A stretch of DNA of 64,000 bases from Streptomyces diacarni (GTDB taxonomy: Bacteria; Actinomycetota; Actinomycetes; Streptomycetales; Streptomycetaceae). Shown in pieces: positions 33,841 to 41,856 of this stretch (its first letter is position 1; the number at the start of each line of letters is the position of its first letter). Both the position numbers and the translations under genes were made by a program. The stretch is from the NCBI RefSeq assembly GCF_003323715.1, contig NZ_QOIN01000049.1, forward strand, positions 45,003 through 109,002. Direction: 5' to 3'. Under the pieces are notes generated by a model that was not told the DNA's origin, searched no databases, and was given only the letters and a program-made list of their open reading frames with translations.

Positions 33841-35262
33841 TCACCCGTCGGCGGCCTCCACGACGTCGGCCACCACGCAGCTCACGTTGTCCGGGCCGCC
33901 CGCCTCGTTGGCGAGCCCGACCAGGGTGCGGACCGCGTCGTCAGGATCGGTGGCCGCGCTCAGCGACTGACGCACGCGTGCCGTCGGAACCACCGCGGAC
34001 AGCCCGTCCGAGCAGAGCAGGTACCGATCGCCGAGACGGACGCCGTGGAGCCGCAGCTGGGCGCTCGGCGAGCTGTTCGCCCCACTCACCGGCGCGTCCC
34101 TCCGCTCTCCCGCGCCCGTCTGCTCCCCCGCGCCCCTCTCCGCGTCGTTCGCGGTGCGTGCGGCCGTCTCGCCGCGGCCGCCGGTCAGGGCGCGTGCCAG
34201 CAGGGCACGCTGCGGGTGGGAGGCGGCCTCCTCGGGGCTGAGGCGCCCCTCGTCGATCATCGTCTGCACGACCGTGTGGTCATGGGTGATCTGGAACAGC
34301 CCGCCGTCCCGCAGCAGGTACGCGCGGGAGTCACCGATGTGCACGAGGGCCAGTCGGGAACCGGTCCACAGGGCGGCGGTGAGCGTGGTGCCGCTCTCGC
34401 GGGAAGCGTCGTCGGACGCCGCGGCACCGTGAACAGCGCGACCGGCCTCGCGCACGGCGTCGTCGAGCACGTTGAGGAGTTCCCCGACCGAGTCGGCCAC
34501 GGAACCGCTTGCCGACGGTTCCACGCCGCTTGCCGACCACGCGGCATCGGTTGCCGACCGTTTTGCACCAGCTGCCGGCAACCCGACGTCGGTTGCCAAC
34601 CACTCGGTGTCGGTTTCCAGCCGTTTGAAGACGTCGACGGCTGCGGCGCTCGCCGTGCCGCCCCCGGCGCCGAAACCGTCCGCGACGGCCAGCAGCCGCT
34701 CCCCCGCGTACGCCGTGTCCTGGTTGTTTCCGCGTACCCGTCCGGCGTCGGTCAGTGCCGCGTACCGGATGCCCAACGGAGCGCGTGGTGTCGCCGACGA
34801 GGCGTCGTGCGGGTGCGCGTGCCACCGGATGTTCTCGGTTGTCGCGTTCTGCTCGGTCATCTCGGGACCGTCCTTCCCTGACAGGTGGTCGATGAGGAAG
34901 GTGGCCAGGTCGCGGCGGGCGGTGGTCTCCGTCTCGACCGCAGCCCAGTAGGCCCGCACCTCGCGCGCGGCGGCTCCGCCCTGTGTCCCCGGGCGCGCGG
35001 CGGCGACCGGCGCCCCGGCACCGCGGTCCGACTCCGCCAGCTCGCACACGCGTTGGATGCGGGCGAGGGGCATGCCCAGGCGCCGCAGCCAGGCGACCAG
35101 CCTGGCCCGCTCCAGCTGCGCGGGAGCGTAGAGGCGGTAACCGCTGAACGGGTCCACCCTGGCGGGTGTCACCAGACCGAGCCGGTCGTACAGCCGCAGG
35201 GCCTTGGGCGACAGCCGTGACGCCTTGGCGAAGGCCCCGATGGTCAGCAGATCCGTGCCCAT
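33841..35262 (-). CDS. MerR-PP2C fusion: DNA-binding domain with Ser/Thr phosphatase
   Basis: 473 residues. Residues 1-75 form a MerR helix-turn-helix: LLTIGAFAKASRLSPKALRL, DRLGLVTPARVDPFSGYRLY, and helices LERARLVAWLRRLGMPLARI. From about 165 to 470 lies a PP2C phosphatase with metal-ligand motifs RVRGNNQDTAY, VADGFG, SGTTLTAAL, ALVHIGDSRAYLLRDGG, LLCSDGLS and GGPDNVSCVVADV, all apparently intact. A variable insert of about 45 residues of Ala/Ser/Asp-rich degenerate repeats splits the PP2C domain after the DGFG motif. No MerR effector domain is present, so phosphatase activity replaces it. The gene is divergent from the XRE regulator gene. Confidence 0.88.
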   Translation of the reverse strand: MGTDLLTIGAFAKASRLSPKALRLYDRLGLVTPARVDPFSGYRLYAPAQLERARLVAWLRRLGMPLARIQRVCELAESDRGAGAPVAAARPGTQGGAAAREVRAYWAAVETETTARRDLATFLIDHLSGKDGPEMTEQNATTENIRWHAHPHDASSATPRAPLGIRYAALTDAGRVRGNNQDTAYAGERLLAVADGFGAGGGTASAAAVDVFKRLETDTEWLATDVGLPAAGAKRSATDAAWSASGVEPSASGSVADSVGELLNVLDDAVREAGRAVHGAAASDDASRESGTTLTAALWTGSRLALVHIGDSRAYLLRDGGLFQITHDHTVVQTMIDEGRLSPEEAASHPQRALLARALTGGRGETAARTANDAERGAGEQTGAGERRDAPVSGANSSPSAQLRLHGVRLGDRYLLCSDGLSAVVPTARVRQSLSAATDPDDAVRTLVGLANEAGGPDNVSCVVADVVEAADG

Positions 35263-35365
35263 CCCACCCGCCCTCCCTCCCTCTTCGAACCGGGCACCGC
35301 GCCCGGCCCCGCCGATGCTCTGGTCTTCCCCTGGGTGAAGGTCAACGCCCCTGCCGACGCGACAC

Positions 35366-35386
35366 TTGCAAGCAAGGTGCTTGCAA
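35366..35386. promoter_or_regulatory. perfect palindrome upstream of the XRE regulator
   Basis: TTGCAAGCA-AGG-TGCTTGCAA, two 9-base arms and a 3-base spacer, lies 30 bases before the XRE start in the divergent region shared with the MerR-PP2C gene. It is far more AT-rich than its surroundings and probably binds the XRE protein (autoregulation), possibly also controlling the fusion gene. Confidence 0.7.
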
Positions 35387-35415
35387 AAGTTAGCGGATGG
35401 GTGCAGTGTGGGGAC

Positions 35416-35823
35416 ATGGCCTCGCTCAATGTCGGGAACCTCGGGGAGTTCCTACGGGAACAACGGCGCAACGCGAAGCTGTCGTTGCGGCAGCTCGCGG
35501 AGGCCGCCGATGTCTCGAACCCGTATCTGAGCCAGATCGAGCGCGGAATGCGCAAGCCGAGCGCGGAGATCCTGCAGCAACTGGCCAAAGCCCTGCGAAT
35601 CTCGGCGGAGACGCTGTACGTGCAGGCCGGAATGCTCGACGAGCGGGACCGCGAGGACCTGTTGCAGGTGCCGGCCGCCATCCTCGCGGACTCGTCGGTC
35701 AACGAACAGCAGAAGCAGGCGCTGCTCCAGATCTACGAGTCCTTCCGCAAGGAGAACGCACAGCACAAGGAGAACGCACAGCGACGGGCGGCGGACCCGC
35801 CGAGCGCGGCGTCCGCGGAGTAA
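35416..35823 (+). CDS. XRE-family transcriptional regulator
   Basis: 135 residues, start MASLNVGNLG. The helix-turn-helix is LGEFLREQRRNAKLSLRQLA, EAADVSNPYLSQIERGMRKP then SAEILQQLAKALRISAETLY. A C-terminal segment rich in Gln, Glu and Ala (EQQKQALLQIYESFRKENAQ) is predicted helical. It lies upstream of the HbhA-like and DUF2516 genes. The palindrome at 35366-35386 is the likely self-operator. Confidence 0.85.
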   Translation: MASLNVGNLGEFLREQRRNAKLSLRQLAEAADVSNPYLSQIERGMRKPSAEILQQLAKALRISAETLYVQAGMLDERDREDLLQVPAAILADSSVNEQQKQALLQIYESFRKENAQHKENAQRRAADPPSAASAE

Positions 35824-35894
35824 GTCCGCCCGAACCCCACAATCAGCACAGAGCGCAACGACCGACCGGCGCGTTCCGCGAACGGACGCACGTA

Positions 35895-35952
35895 CCGGAG
35901 CACGGAAACACCGGAGCACGGAAACACCGGAGCACGGAAACACCGGAGCACG
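35895..35952. repeat. 16-bp tandem repeat (CCGGAGCACGGAAACA), 3.6 copies
   Basis: Three identical units at 35895-35910, 35911-35926 and 35927-35942, then a partial fourth. It lies in the untranslated space after the XRE gene and before the HbhA-like gene. Confidence 0.9.
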
Positions 35953-36080
35953 GGAGCACGGGGCTCCCCGGACGAGCACCGGCGCGGCGCGCCGGAACAC
36001 CGCACCCGTGCGGATCAGCCACGGCGATACGGCAATCCTCCGTACCGCCACGCGAGTTCAGCCACGAAAGGCGTACCCTC

Positions 36081-36749
36081 ATGCCCATCGCGAACGACCT
36101 GCGCAAGTCCCTCACCGACCCGACGCCGCTCTACTTCGCCGCGGGTGTCGTCGACAAGCTCCGTGAAGAGGCGCCGCAGGCACTCGCCTCGGTCCGCGAG
36201 ACGGACCCCAAGGAGGTGCAGGCGAAGCTCACCCAGCAGGCCAAGGAGACGCAGGCCCGGGTCAGCGAGACCCTCGGCGGGATCGACACCGACATCAAGA
36301 AGCTCCGCGAGCAGGCCCAGCACTTCGCGCTCCAGGGCGTCGGCTTCGCCGCTGAGTACGCGGTCAAGGCCCGTGAGGCCTACGACGAGCTGGCCGTGCG
36401 CGGACGGGAGGCCGTCAAGAACTGGCGTGGCGAGGGCGACGGGTCCGAGGCCGCCGAGGTGACCGTGGAGCGCGAGCCCGCCACGGCCGTGAAGATCGCC
36501 GAGCCGCCGGCCGAGGAGACCCCCGCGGGCAAGGCCTCCGCTGCGCGGTCCGCGACGGCCACGGGCAGGACGGCGGCCGACGGCGACACCGAAACCGGTG
36601 CCGGCACCGAGGCCACCGCCGGCAAGAGCGCCGACGGCAAGACCGCCGGGACCAAGGCCGCGGCCGGCAAGAGCGGCGCCACCAAGACGGGTGCCGCTCG
36701 CAAGACCACCCCGGCGGCCCGGAAGCCGACGCCGAAGAGCGAGTCCTGA
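36081..36749 (+). CDS. HbhA-like (heparin-binding hemagglutinin) Ala/Lys-rich protein
   Basis: 222 residues. The N-terminal half is alpha-helical coiled coil (LYFAAGVVDKLREEAPQALA ... LTQQAKETQARVSETLGGID). The C-terminal half is a low-complexity Lys/Ala/Thr tail (TKAAAGKSGATKTGAARKTT), like the heparin-binding tail of mycobacterial HbhA. It has no signal peptide. In Streptomyces it is probably a cytoplasmic or nucleoid- or membrane-associated structural protein, not an adhesin. The upstream spacer has a 16-base tandem repeat; a hairpin follows. Confidence 0.75.
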   Translation: MPIANDLRKSLTDPTPLYFAAGVVDKLREEAPQALASVRETDPKEVQAKLTQQAKETQARVSETLGGIDTDIKKLREQAQHFALQGVGFAAEYAVKAREAYDELAVRGREAVKNWRGEGDGSEAAEVTVEREPATAVKIAEPPAEETPAGKASAARSATATGRTAADGDTETGAGTEATAGKSADGKTAGTKAAAGKSGATKTGAARKTTPAARKPTPKSES

Positions 36750-36775
36750 GCCGCGTGGGCGCGGGTGGGGAACGG

Positions 36776-36800
36776 GCCGGGCACCATGCGCGTGCCCGGC
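36776..36800 (+). terminator. hairpin after the HbhA-like gene
   Basis: Arms GCCGGGCAC and GTGCCCGGC enclose a 7-base loop, 27 bases beyond the stop and before the DUF2516 gene. Confidence 0.65.
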
Positions 36801-36888
36801 TCGTTGTCCTCGTGCTGGGGTACGGTGGCGGCACAGCCGCCCGCAAGAGTCAGACACGACTCCGAGACCGACCGGGAGTGTGAGCACG

Positions 36889-37251
36889 ATGTTGTTCAAC
36901 GGCTTCCAGCTCACCGTCATGGCGCTGATCAGCGTCGTGCTGCTCGCTCTGGCGGTGTTCGCCTTCGTGGACAGCGCGCTACGGCGGGAGGACGCCTACC
37001 GCGCCGCGAGCAAGCAGACCAAGCCGTTCTGGCTGATCGTCCTGGGCCTCACCGCCCTGGTGAACGTGTTGCAGATCCCCTTCTTCCTGCTGCAGATCAT
37101 CGGCCTGATCGCCACGATCGTGTACATCGTCGACGTGCGCCCCGCCCTCAAGCAGGTCATGGGCAACGGACGGCCCCGTGGTGGCGGCTGGGGCCGCCGC
37201 AGAGGAGGCAGCAGCAGCGACGGTCCGTACGGACCCTTCAACGGTCGGTGA
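36889..37251 (+). CDS. DUF2516 small membrane protein
   Basis: 120 residues. Three hydrophobic spans are MLFNGFQLTVMALISVVLLA, FWLIVLGLTALVNVLQIPFF and LLQIIGLIATIVYIVDVRPA, then a basic Gly/Arg tail. DUF2516 proteins are common near XRE or signalling genes in actinomycetes. Their function is unknown. It is convergent with the receiver-SpoIIE phosphatase gene. Confidence 0.82.
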   Translation: MLFNGFQLTVMALISVVLLALAVFAFVDSALRREDAYRAASKQTKPFWLIVLGLTALVNVLQIPFFLLQIIGLIATIVYIVDVRPALKQVMGNGRPRGGGWGRRRGGSSSDGPYGPFNGR

Positions 37252-37284
37252 CGCCGGTGGCGCCGACGGCGCGGCCGGCTCCGG

Positions 37285-38697
37285 TCAGCGGGAGCGATCC
37301 AGGAGAAGGACCGCCACGTCGTCGGTGAGTTCGCCACCGTTGAGGCGGCGGACCTCGGTCATCGTCGCGTCCAGCAGCCCCTCGCCGCTGGCGCCCTCGG
37401 CCAGCCTGCGGGCCACGAGGTCGAGCATTCCCTGTTGGCCGAGCCGCTCCCTGCTGTCCGTACGGCCCTCGTCCACGCGCCCCTCGATCAGGCCGTCGGT
37501 GTACATCATCAGGCTCCAGGAGCGCCCCAGGGTGACCTGCCGGCGCGGCCAGCGCGCGTGCGGGAGCAGCCCGAGCGCGGGCCCGCTCTCGTCGTACGGC
37601 AGCAGCCGGGGCGCCGCCCCCGCTCCGCCCGCGAACAGGGGGGAGGGGTGGCCTGCCAGGCAGATGCCGGCGCTGCGGCCGTCGGAGGAGATGTCGACGG
37701 TGCACAGGGTCGCGAAGATCTCCTCGCTGGCCCGTTCGTTCTCCAGCACCTTCTGCAGGGTGCTCAGCAGGGCGTCCCCGCACAGCCCCGCGAAGGTGAG
37801 GGCGCGCCAGGCGATACGCAGTTCGACACCGAGGGCGGCCTCGTCGGGGCCGTGCCCGCACACGTCGCCGATCATGGCGTGGACGGTGCCGTCGGGGGTG
37901 CGGACGGTGTCGTAGAAGTCCCCGCCCAGCAGGGCGCGGGAGCGGCCGGGGCGGTAGCGCGCGGCGAACCGCAACGCGCTGCCTTCCAGGATCGGCCTGG
38001 GCAGCAGTCCGCGCTCCAGCCTGGCGTTCTCCTGGGCGCGCAGCCGGCTCTCGGTCAGCTGGCGCTGCGCGAGGTCGGCGCGCTTGCGGGCGACGGCGTA
38101 GCGGATGGCGCGGGTGAGCAGCCTGCCGTCGAGTTCGTCGCGGAAGAGGTAGTCCTGTGCGCCGACCCGTACGGCGTCCGCGGCCCGCTCGGCGTCGCTG
38201 CCGTCGGTGAGGGCCAGCACGGCGTGGCGCGGCGCCATGCGCAGGACACGGCGCAGGATGTGCAGCTCGTCGGGCTCAGCCGGGGTCTCGGACAACGGCT
38301 CCGCCGCGGGCGCCGGTGCCGCCTGGGCCGGCACCCGTCCCGCGGTGCGGCCTTCTGCGGTGGCGGGCTCTTCGCCGCTCCCGCGCTCCTCACGCAGCCC
38401 GTCGCGCCGGTCCTCCGACCGCTCCTCGCAGCGGTCCTCGCACGGCAGCGCGAGGTCGAGCAGGATGCAGTGGACGTCGTCGGTGAGCAGCCGTGCGGCC
38501 TCGGTGAGGTTGCGGGCCGTGCGGACGCGTACGGGCTTGCCGTAGGCGTCGAGCATGCGGGGCACGCTCACCACCCCCGCCGGGTCGTCCTCGATGACCA
38601 GCAGGGTCAGGCTGCCGCCGGTTCCGGGCGCGGCCTGCTGGGCCGGTGCCTCGGCGGGCTGCGCCGCCGTTCCGGCCGCGGGCGCGCTTGCGGGCAT
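37285..38697 (-). CDS. response regulator with SpoIIE-type PP2C phosphatase output
   Basis: 470 residues. The N-terminal receiver (LLVIEDDPAGVVSVPRMLDA, phospho-Asp candidate in CILLDLALPCED) is split by an insert of about 60 residues rich in Glu, Arg and Ala before the rest (LALTDGSDAERAADAVRVGA, QDYLFRDELDGRLLTRAIRY). The C-terminal SpoIIE/PP2C domain has FYDTVRTPDGTVHAMIGDVC, GHGPDEAALGVELRIAWRAL and TDGLIEG ... LTDDVAVLLLD, with metal-binding Asp residues intact. Such proteins dephosphorylate anti-sigma antagonists (RsbU-like partner switching). The phospho-Asp pocket may be impaired by the insert. Confidence 0.85.
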   Translation of the reverse strand: MPASAPAAGTAAQPAEAPAQQAAPGTGGSLTLLVIEDDPAGVVSVPRMLDAYGKPVRVRTARNLTEAARLLTDDVHCILLDLALPCEDRCEERSEDRRDGLREERGSGEEPATAEGRTAGRVPAQAAPAPAAEPLSETPAEPDELHILRRVLRMAPRHAVLALTDGSDAERAADAVRVGAQDYLFRDELDGRLLTRAIRYAVARKRADLAQRQLTESRLRAQENARLERGLLPRPILEGSALRFAARYRPGRSRALLGGDFYDTVRTPDGTVHAMIGDVCGHGPDEAALGVELRIAWRALTFAGLCGDALLSTLQKVLENERASEEIFATLCTVDISSDGRSAGICLAGHPSPLFAGGAGAAPRLLPYDESGPALGLLPHARWPRRQVTLGRSWSLMMYTDGLIEGRVDEGRTDSRERLGQQGMLDLVARRLAEGASGEGLLDATMTEVRRLNGGELTDDVAVLLLDRSR

Positions 38698-38997
38698 GCT
38701 GAAACCTCTCCCTCCCCCGAGGGCGTGGTGCGCGCCGTGCGGCGGCCACCATGGCTCGGCCCGGAACGGCGCGCGGTGGTCGGGCGCTCGTCATCCCGGG
38801 CTCTCCGGAGGGACCTTAGCGCCCTCGACTGCGCGGACGGAATGGCCCGCCTCGGTCGACCCCTGTCATATGCCCGTGGTGAAGCGCGAGTTCACCGCAG
38901 GTCGGAGCCGTATCCCGTGGCCGGTACATGACCAAGCTCACGCGCGGAAAGCGACGAAAGGGGGCGAAGGGACACGCCCGGAGTGGACGACTCTGTC
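38698..38997 (-). other. 300-bp region between the NlpC and SpoIIE genes
   Basis: No gene is supported. Short open frames here are low-complexity shadows. It contains the ribosome site and promoter space of the receiver-phosphatase gene near its left edge. Nothing else is visible. Confidence 0.6.
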
Positions 38998-40191
38998 TCA
39001 CTTGTCGGGACGTACCACACCCAGGATCGGCATGGAGCCCGCCCCCTCGACCGTGATCTGCCGACCGGTGCGCGGCGCGTGCAGCAGCGCTCCGTCACCG
39101 ACGTAGATCCCGACGTGACTGGCGTCCTTCTTGTAGATGATCAGGTCGCCGGGGCGCATGCTGCCGACCGGCACGTGCGGCAGCTGCTTCCACTGCTCCT
39201 GCGAGGTACGGGGGATGCGCACGCCCGCGGCCTCCCAGGCGCGCATCGTCAGGCCCGAGCAGTCGAAGGTGTCGGGGCCCTCGGCCCCCCACACGTAGTC
39301 CTTGCCGAGCTGCTTGGTGGCCCACTCGATGGCGCGCCGTCCGGCCGGTGACGCCTTGCCGTCGAGGCCGTCGAGCACTCCGGACTTCAGCCACTTCGCC
39401 TGCTTCGCCTCGGCCGCCTCGTCCTGCAGCTCGCGCAGCCGCTCGCGCTCCTCCGCCTTGAGGCCGGTCTCGATCTTCTTCGCCTGCTTCAGCCTGCCGT
39501 TGACCTTCTTCTTCGCCGCGGCCTTCTTCTTGCGGGTCTTCTCCAGCTTCTGCCAGGCGTCGGAGGCGTCCTTGGCGTCACCGCGGAGCCGGGAGCGGGT
39601 CTCGGTGAGGGTGCCGATGAAGGAGCGGGTGGCCTGCTGGCCCTTGTGCGTGAGGGAGAGTCCGCGCAGGAAGTCCTCCGGGTCGTCGCCCAGCATCAGC
39701 TTCGCGGCCGGTGGCACGCCGCCGCTGCGGTACTGGGCACGCGCCATGGCGCCCGCGGTGTCGTGGAGGGTGTCGAGCTTGCCCTGGGCGGTGTCGATCC
39801 GCTTGGCCAGTGCGACGATCCGCTTGCGCTGCTTCTTGGTGGCGGACTCGGCCGCGTTGTACGCGTCCGTCGCGGACTCCGCCTTGTCGTGCAGCCGCTC
39901 GATCTCCTTGCGGATCTCCTCCAGGTTCGGCCCGCCGCCCCGCTCCCCGGAGCCGGCGCCCGAGCCTGATCCCGACTCCGAGCCCTTACCGGAATCGGAA
40001 CCCGACGTCGAGCCGGAGTCGGCGCCCGTACCTGCGCCGCCCGCTCCCGGCCGTTCCGGATCGGCGTGGGCGGTGCCGAGCGCGGGTCCCGCCAGCAGCA
40101 CCAGGGCGCAGGCCACGACGAGCGGGCCGTGCCGTCCGGACGACGCGAGGGTCGAGCTGATCAGCGGCCGTCTCACCCGGGCCACCCCCAT
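38998..40191 (-). CDS. secreted NlpC/P60 peptidoglycan hydrolase with coiled-coil
   Basis: About 397 residues from the start MGVARVRRPL. A start 42 bases upstream is possible. A signal peptide (GPLVVACALVLLAGPALGTAHA) precedes a Ser/Gly/Asp-rich stretch, a coiled coil (about 90-270, ERLHDKAESATDAYNAAES) and a C-terminal NlpC/P60 domain. The catalytic Cys is in FDCSGLTMRAWEAAG and the His in ASHVGIYVGDG. It is of the RipA/CwlO type that cuts peptidoglycan cross-bridges during growth or division. The N-terminal coiled coil may bind FtsEX-like regulators. It is transcribed alone. Confidence 0.88.
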   Translation of the reverse strand: MGVARVRRPLISSTLASSGRHGPLVVACALVLLAGPALGTAHADPERPGAGGAGTGADSGSTSGSDSGKGSESGSGSGAGSGERGGGPNLEEIRKEIERLHDKAESATDAYNAAESATKKQRKRIVALAKRIDTAQGKLDTLHDTAGAMARAQYRSGGVPPAAKLMLGDDPEDFLRGLSLTHKGQQATRSFIGTLTETRSRLRGDAKDASDAWQKLEKTRKKKAAAKKKVNGRLKQAKKIETGLKAEERERLRELQDEAAEAKQAKWLKSGVLDGLDGKASPAGRRAIEWATKQLGKDYVWGAEGPDTFDCSGLTMRAWEAAGVRIPRTSQEQWKQLPHVPVGSMRPGDLIIYKKDASHVGIYVGDGALLHAPRTGRQITVEGAGSMPILGVVRPDK

Positions 40192-40496
40192 TTCCGTATG
40201 GTCAACTGGGGCCAGTGGAGCGGATAGTGCCATGCCGGTCCGAAAGACAACAGAGGAACGTACTGACGAGTATCAAACGGGCCGCCCCGCCCGAGGCCGC
40301 GGCCCGCCAGTGCACCGGGCTGACCGCCGAGGTTCACTCGGCGTTCACTCAGCTCCGTCGGCCGCTTCACCTGATCTGTCTAATTTCGGCCTTACGAAGA
40401 GCGCGGCACCCCCCACGACAGGGACCGCGCCCCATAGCCAGAGAGTCCGACGGCCGGCCGGCCGTCGCTCCCGGGCCAGGAAGGAACTGAACGACA
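40192..40496. other. intergenic region upstream of pstS and the NlpC/P60 gene
   Basis: About 305 bases without a gene. It holds the PHO boxes (40332-40375), the pstS promoter and ribosome site (AAGGAA at 40480-40485), and the minus-strand promoter of the NlpC/P60 gene. Confidence 0.7.
40332..40375 (+). promoter_or_regulatory. PHO boxes (PhoP binding site) of pstS
   Basis: Four 11-base units: GTTCACTCGGC, GTTCACTCAGC, TCCGTCGGCCG and CTTCACCTGAT. The first two match the PHO-box consensus G(G/T)TCAYYYR(G/C)G almost exactly, and the fourth keeps TTCACC. The array is about 120 bases before the pstS start. It indicates PhoP activation of the pst operon under phosphate limitation, as shown for S. 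coelicolor. Confidence 0.85.
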
Positions 40497-41624
40497 GTGA
40501 AGCAGCTTCAGCGCACGAGCCGGCTCCGTACCGCAGCTGTCGGCGCTCTCACCGTGTGTGGCGCCCTGGTCCTGAGCGCCTGCGGCTCGGACGACAACTC
40601 CGGCGGTTCCGGCAGCGAGACCAGCAAGGCCGCCGGCAACATCGGCTGCGACGGCGAGGGCAAGCTGCTCGCCTCGGGCTCCAGCGCCCAGAAGAACGCC
40701 ATGGACGTGTGGACGCAGACCTACCAGTCCGCGTGCGACACCACGCAGCTCAACTACAAGCCCACCGGCTCGGGCGCGGGCATCCAGGAGTTCCTCCAGG
40801 GCAAGACGGCCTTCGCGGGCTCCGACTCGGCGCTCGAGCCGGGCGAGGTCGCCAAGTCCAAGAAGGTGTGCAAGGGCGGCCAGGCCATCGACCTGCCGAT
40901 GGTCGGCGGCCCGATCGCCGTCACGTACAACCTCGACGGCGTCGACGACCTGGTGCTGGACGCCGACACGCTGGCCAAGATCTTCGACTCGAAGATCACC
41001 AAGTGGAACGACCCGGCCATCAAGAAGCTGAACCCGGACGCGAAGCTGCCGGGCACCAAGATCCAGGCGTTCCACCGCTCCGACGAGTCGGGCACCACGG
41101 ACAACTTCACCAAGTACCTGAACACCGCGGCCCCCGCCTCCTGGAAGCACGAGCCCGCCAAGGCGTGGGCAGGCAAGGGCGGCCAGGGCGCCGACGGTTC
41201 CTCCGGGATCGCCACCAACGTCAAGCAGAACGACGGCGCCATCGGCTACGCCGAACTGTCCTACGCCACCGGCAACGACCTGAACACGGTCAAGCTGGAC
41301 ACCGGCGCGAAGGAGCCCGTCGAGGCCACCACGGGCAACGCCTCCAAGGCGATCGCCGACGCCAAGGTCGTCGGCCAGGGCAAGGATCTCGCCCTGGAGC
41401 TCAACTACAAGACGCAGGCCGACAGCGCCTACCCGATCGTCCTGGCGACGTACGAGATCGTCTGCGACCAGGGCAACAAGAAGGAGACGCTGGCCGCGAC
41501 GAAGTCCTTCCTGAAGTACACCGCGAGCGAGGACGGCCAGCGGGCCCTCGCGGAGAAGGGCTACGCCCCGATCCCCGAAGAGATCATCACCAAGGTCCGT
41601 TCGACGATCGACGGCCTGAAGTAA
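40497..41624 (+). CDS. pstS: phosphate ABC transporter substrate-binding lipoprotein PstS
   Basis: 375 residues from a GTG. The lipobox LVLSAC puts the lipidated Cys near residue 29. The phosphate-binding domain contains LLASGSSAQKNAMDVW, STGxG-like PTGSGAGIQEFLQGKTAFAG, HRSDESGTTDNFTKYLNTAA and DGAIGYAELSYATGNDLN. The mature protein is exported and tethered outside the membrane. It feeds the PstCAB complex. The gene is separated from pstC by 232 bases with a strong hairpin, consistent with higher PstS output. Confidence 0.95.
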   Translation: MKQLQRTSRLRTAAVGALTVCGALVLSACGSDDNSGGSGSETSKAAGNIGCDGEGKLLASGSSAQKNAMDVWTQTYQSACDTTQLNYKPTGSGAGIQEFLQGKTAFAGSDSALEPGEVAKSKKVCKGGQAIDLPMVGGPIAVTYNLDGVDDLVLDADTLAKIFDSKITKWNDPAIKKLNPDAKLPGTKIQAFHRSDESGTTDNFTKYLNTAAPASWKHEPAKAWAGKGGQGADGSSGIATNVKQNDGAIGYAELSYATGNDLNTVKLDTGAKEPVEATTGNASKAIADAKVVGQGKDLALELNYKTQADSAYPIVLATYEIVCDQGNKKETLAATKSFLKYTASEDGQRALAEKGYAPIPEEIITKVRSTIDGLK

Positions 41625-41856
41625 GCCTGGAGCGGGCCTCACCAGGCCAGAAGTAGGCCAGAAGTAGGCCAGGAACAGGCCTGTCGGAGGGAGCGGCGGC
41701 GGTGCCGCACGCACCGCCGCCCCCTCCACCCACGCGACCCGTGCCCTGAATATCCGCACTTGCACGGAATGCCGAACGATCCGGTGCACCGCCGAAGGGC
41801 CACTCCGCGCACCCACGCCGAGCGCGGCGGCCCGCACCAGTCAGACCGGAGAAACC
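41625..41856 (+). other. pstS-pstC intergenic region with short direct repeats
   Basis: A 232-base spacer. AGGCCAGAAGT repeats (41643-41670) are followed by AGGAACAGGCCTGT and the hairpin at 41686-41727. No gene is visible, and the ribosome site of pstC is close to 41850. Confidence 0.65.
41686..41727 (+). terminator. strong hairpin between pstS and pstC
   Basis: Inner arms GGCGGCGGTGC and GCACCGCCGCC with loop CGCAC are extended by GGAGGG/CCCTCC. There is no T-run. In S. coelicolor a similar structure attenuates read-through from pstS to pstCAB, so the same role is inferred. Confidence 0.7.

Noticed and set aside
35895..35952. Tandem 16-base units resembling a CRISPR array
   Set aside because: Repeats are directly adjacent with no spacers and no cas genes are nearby.
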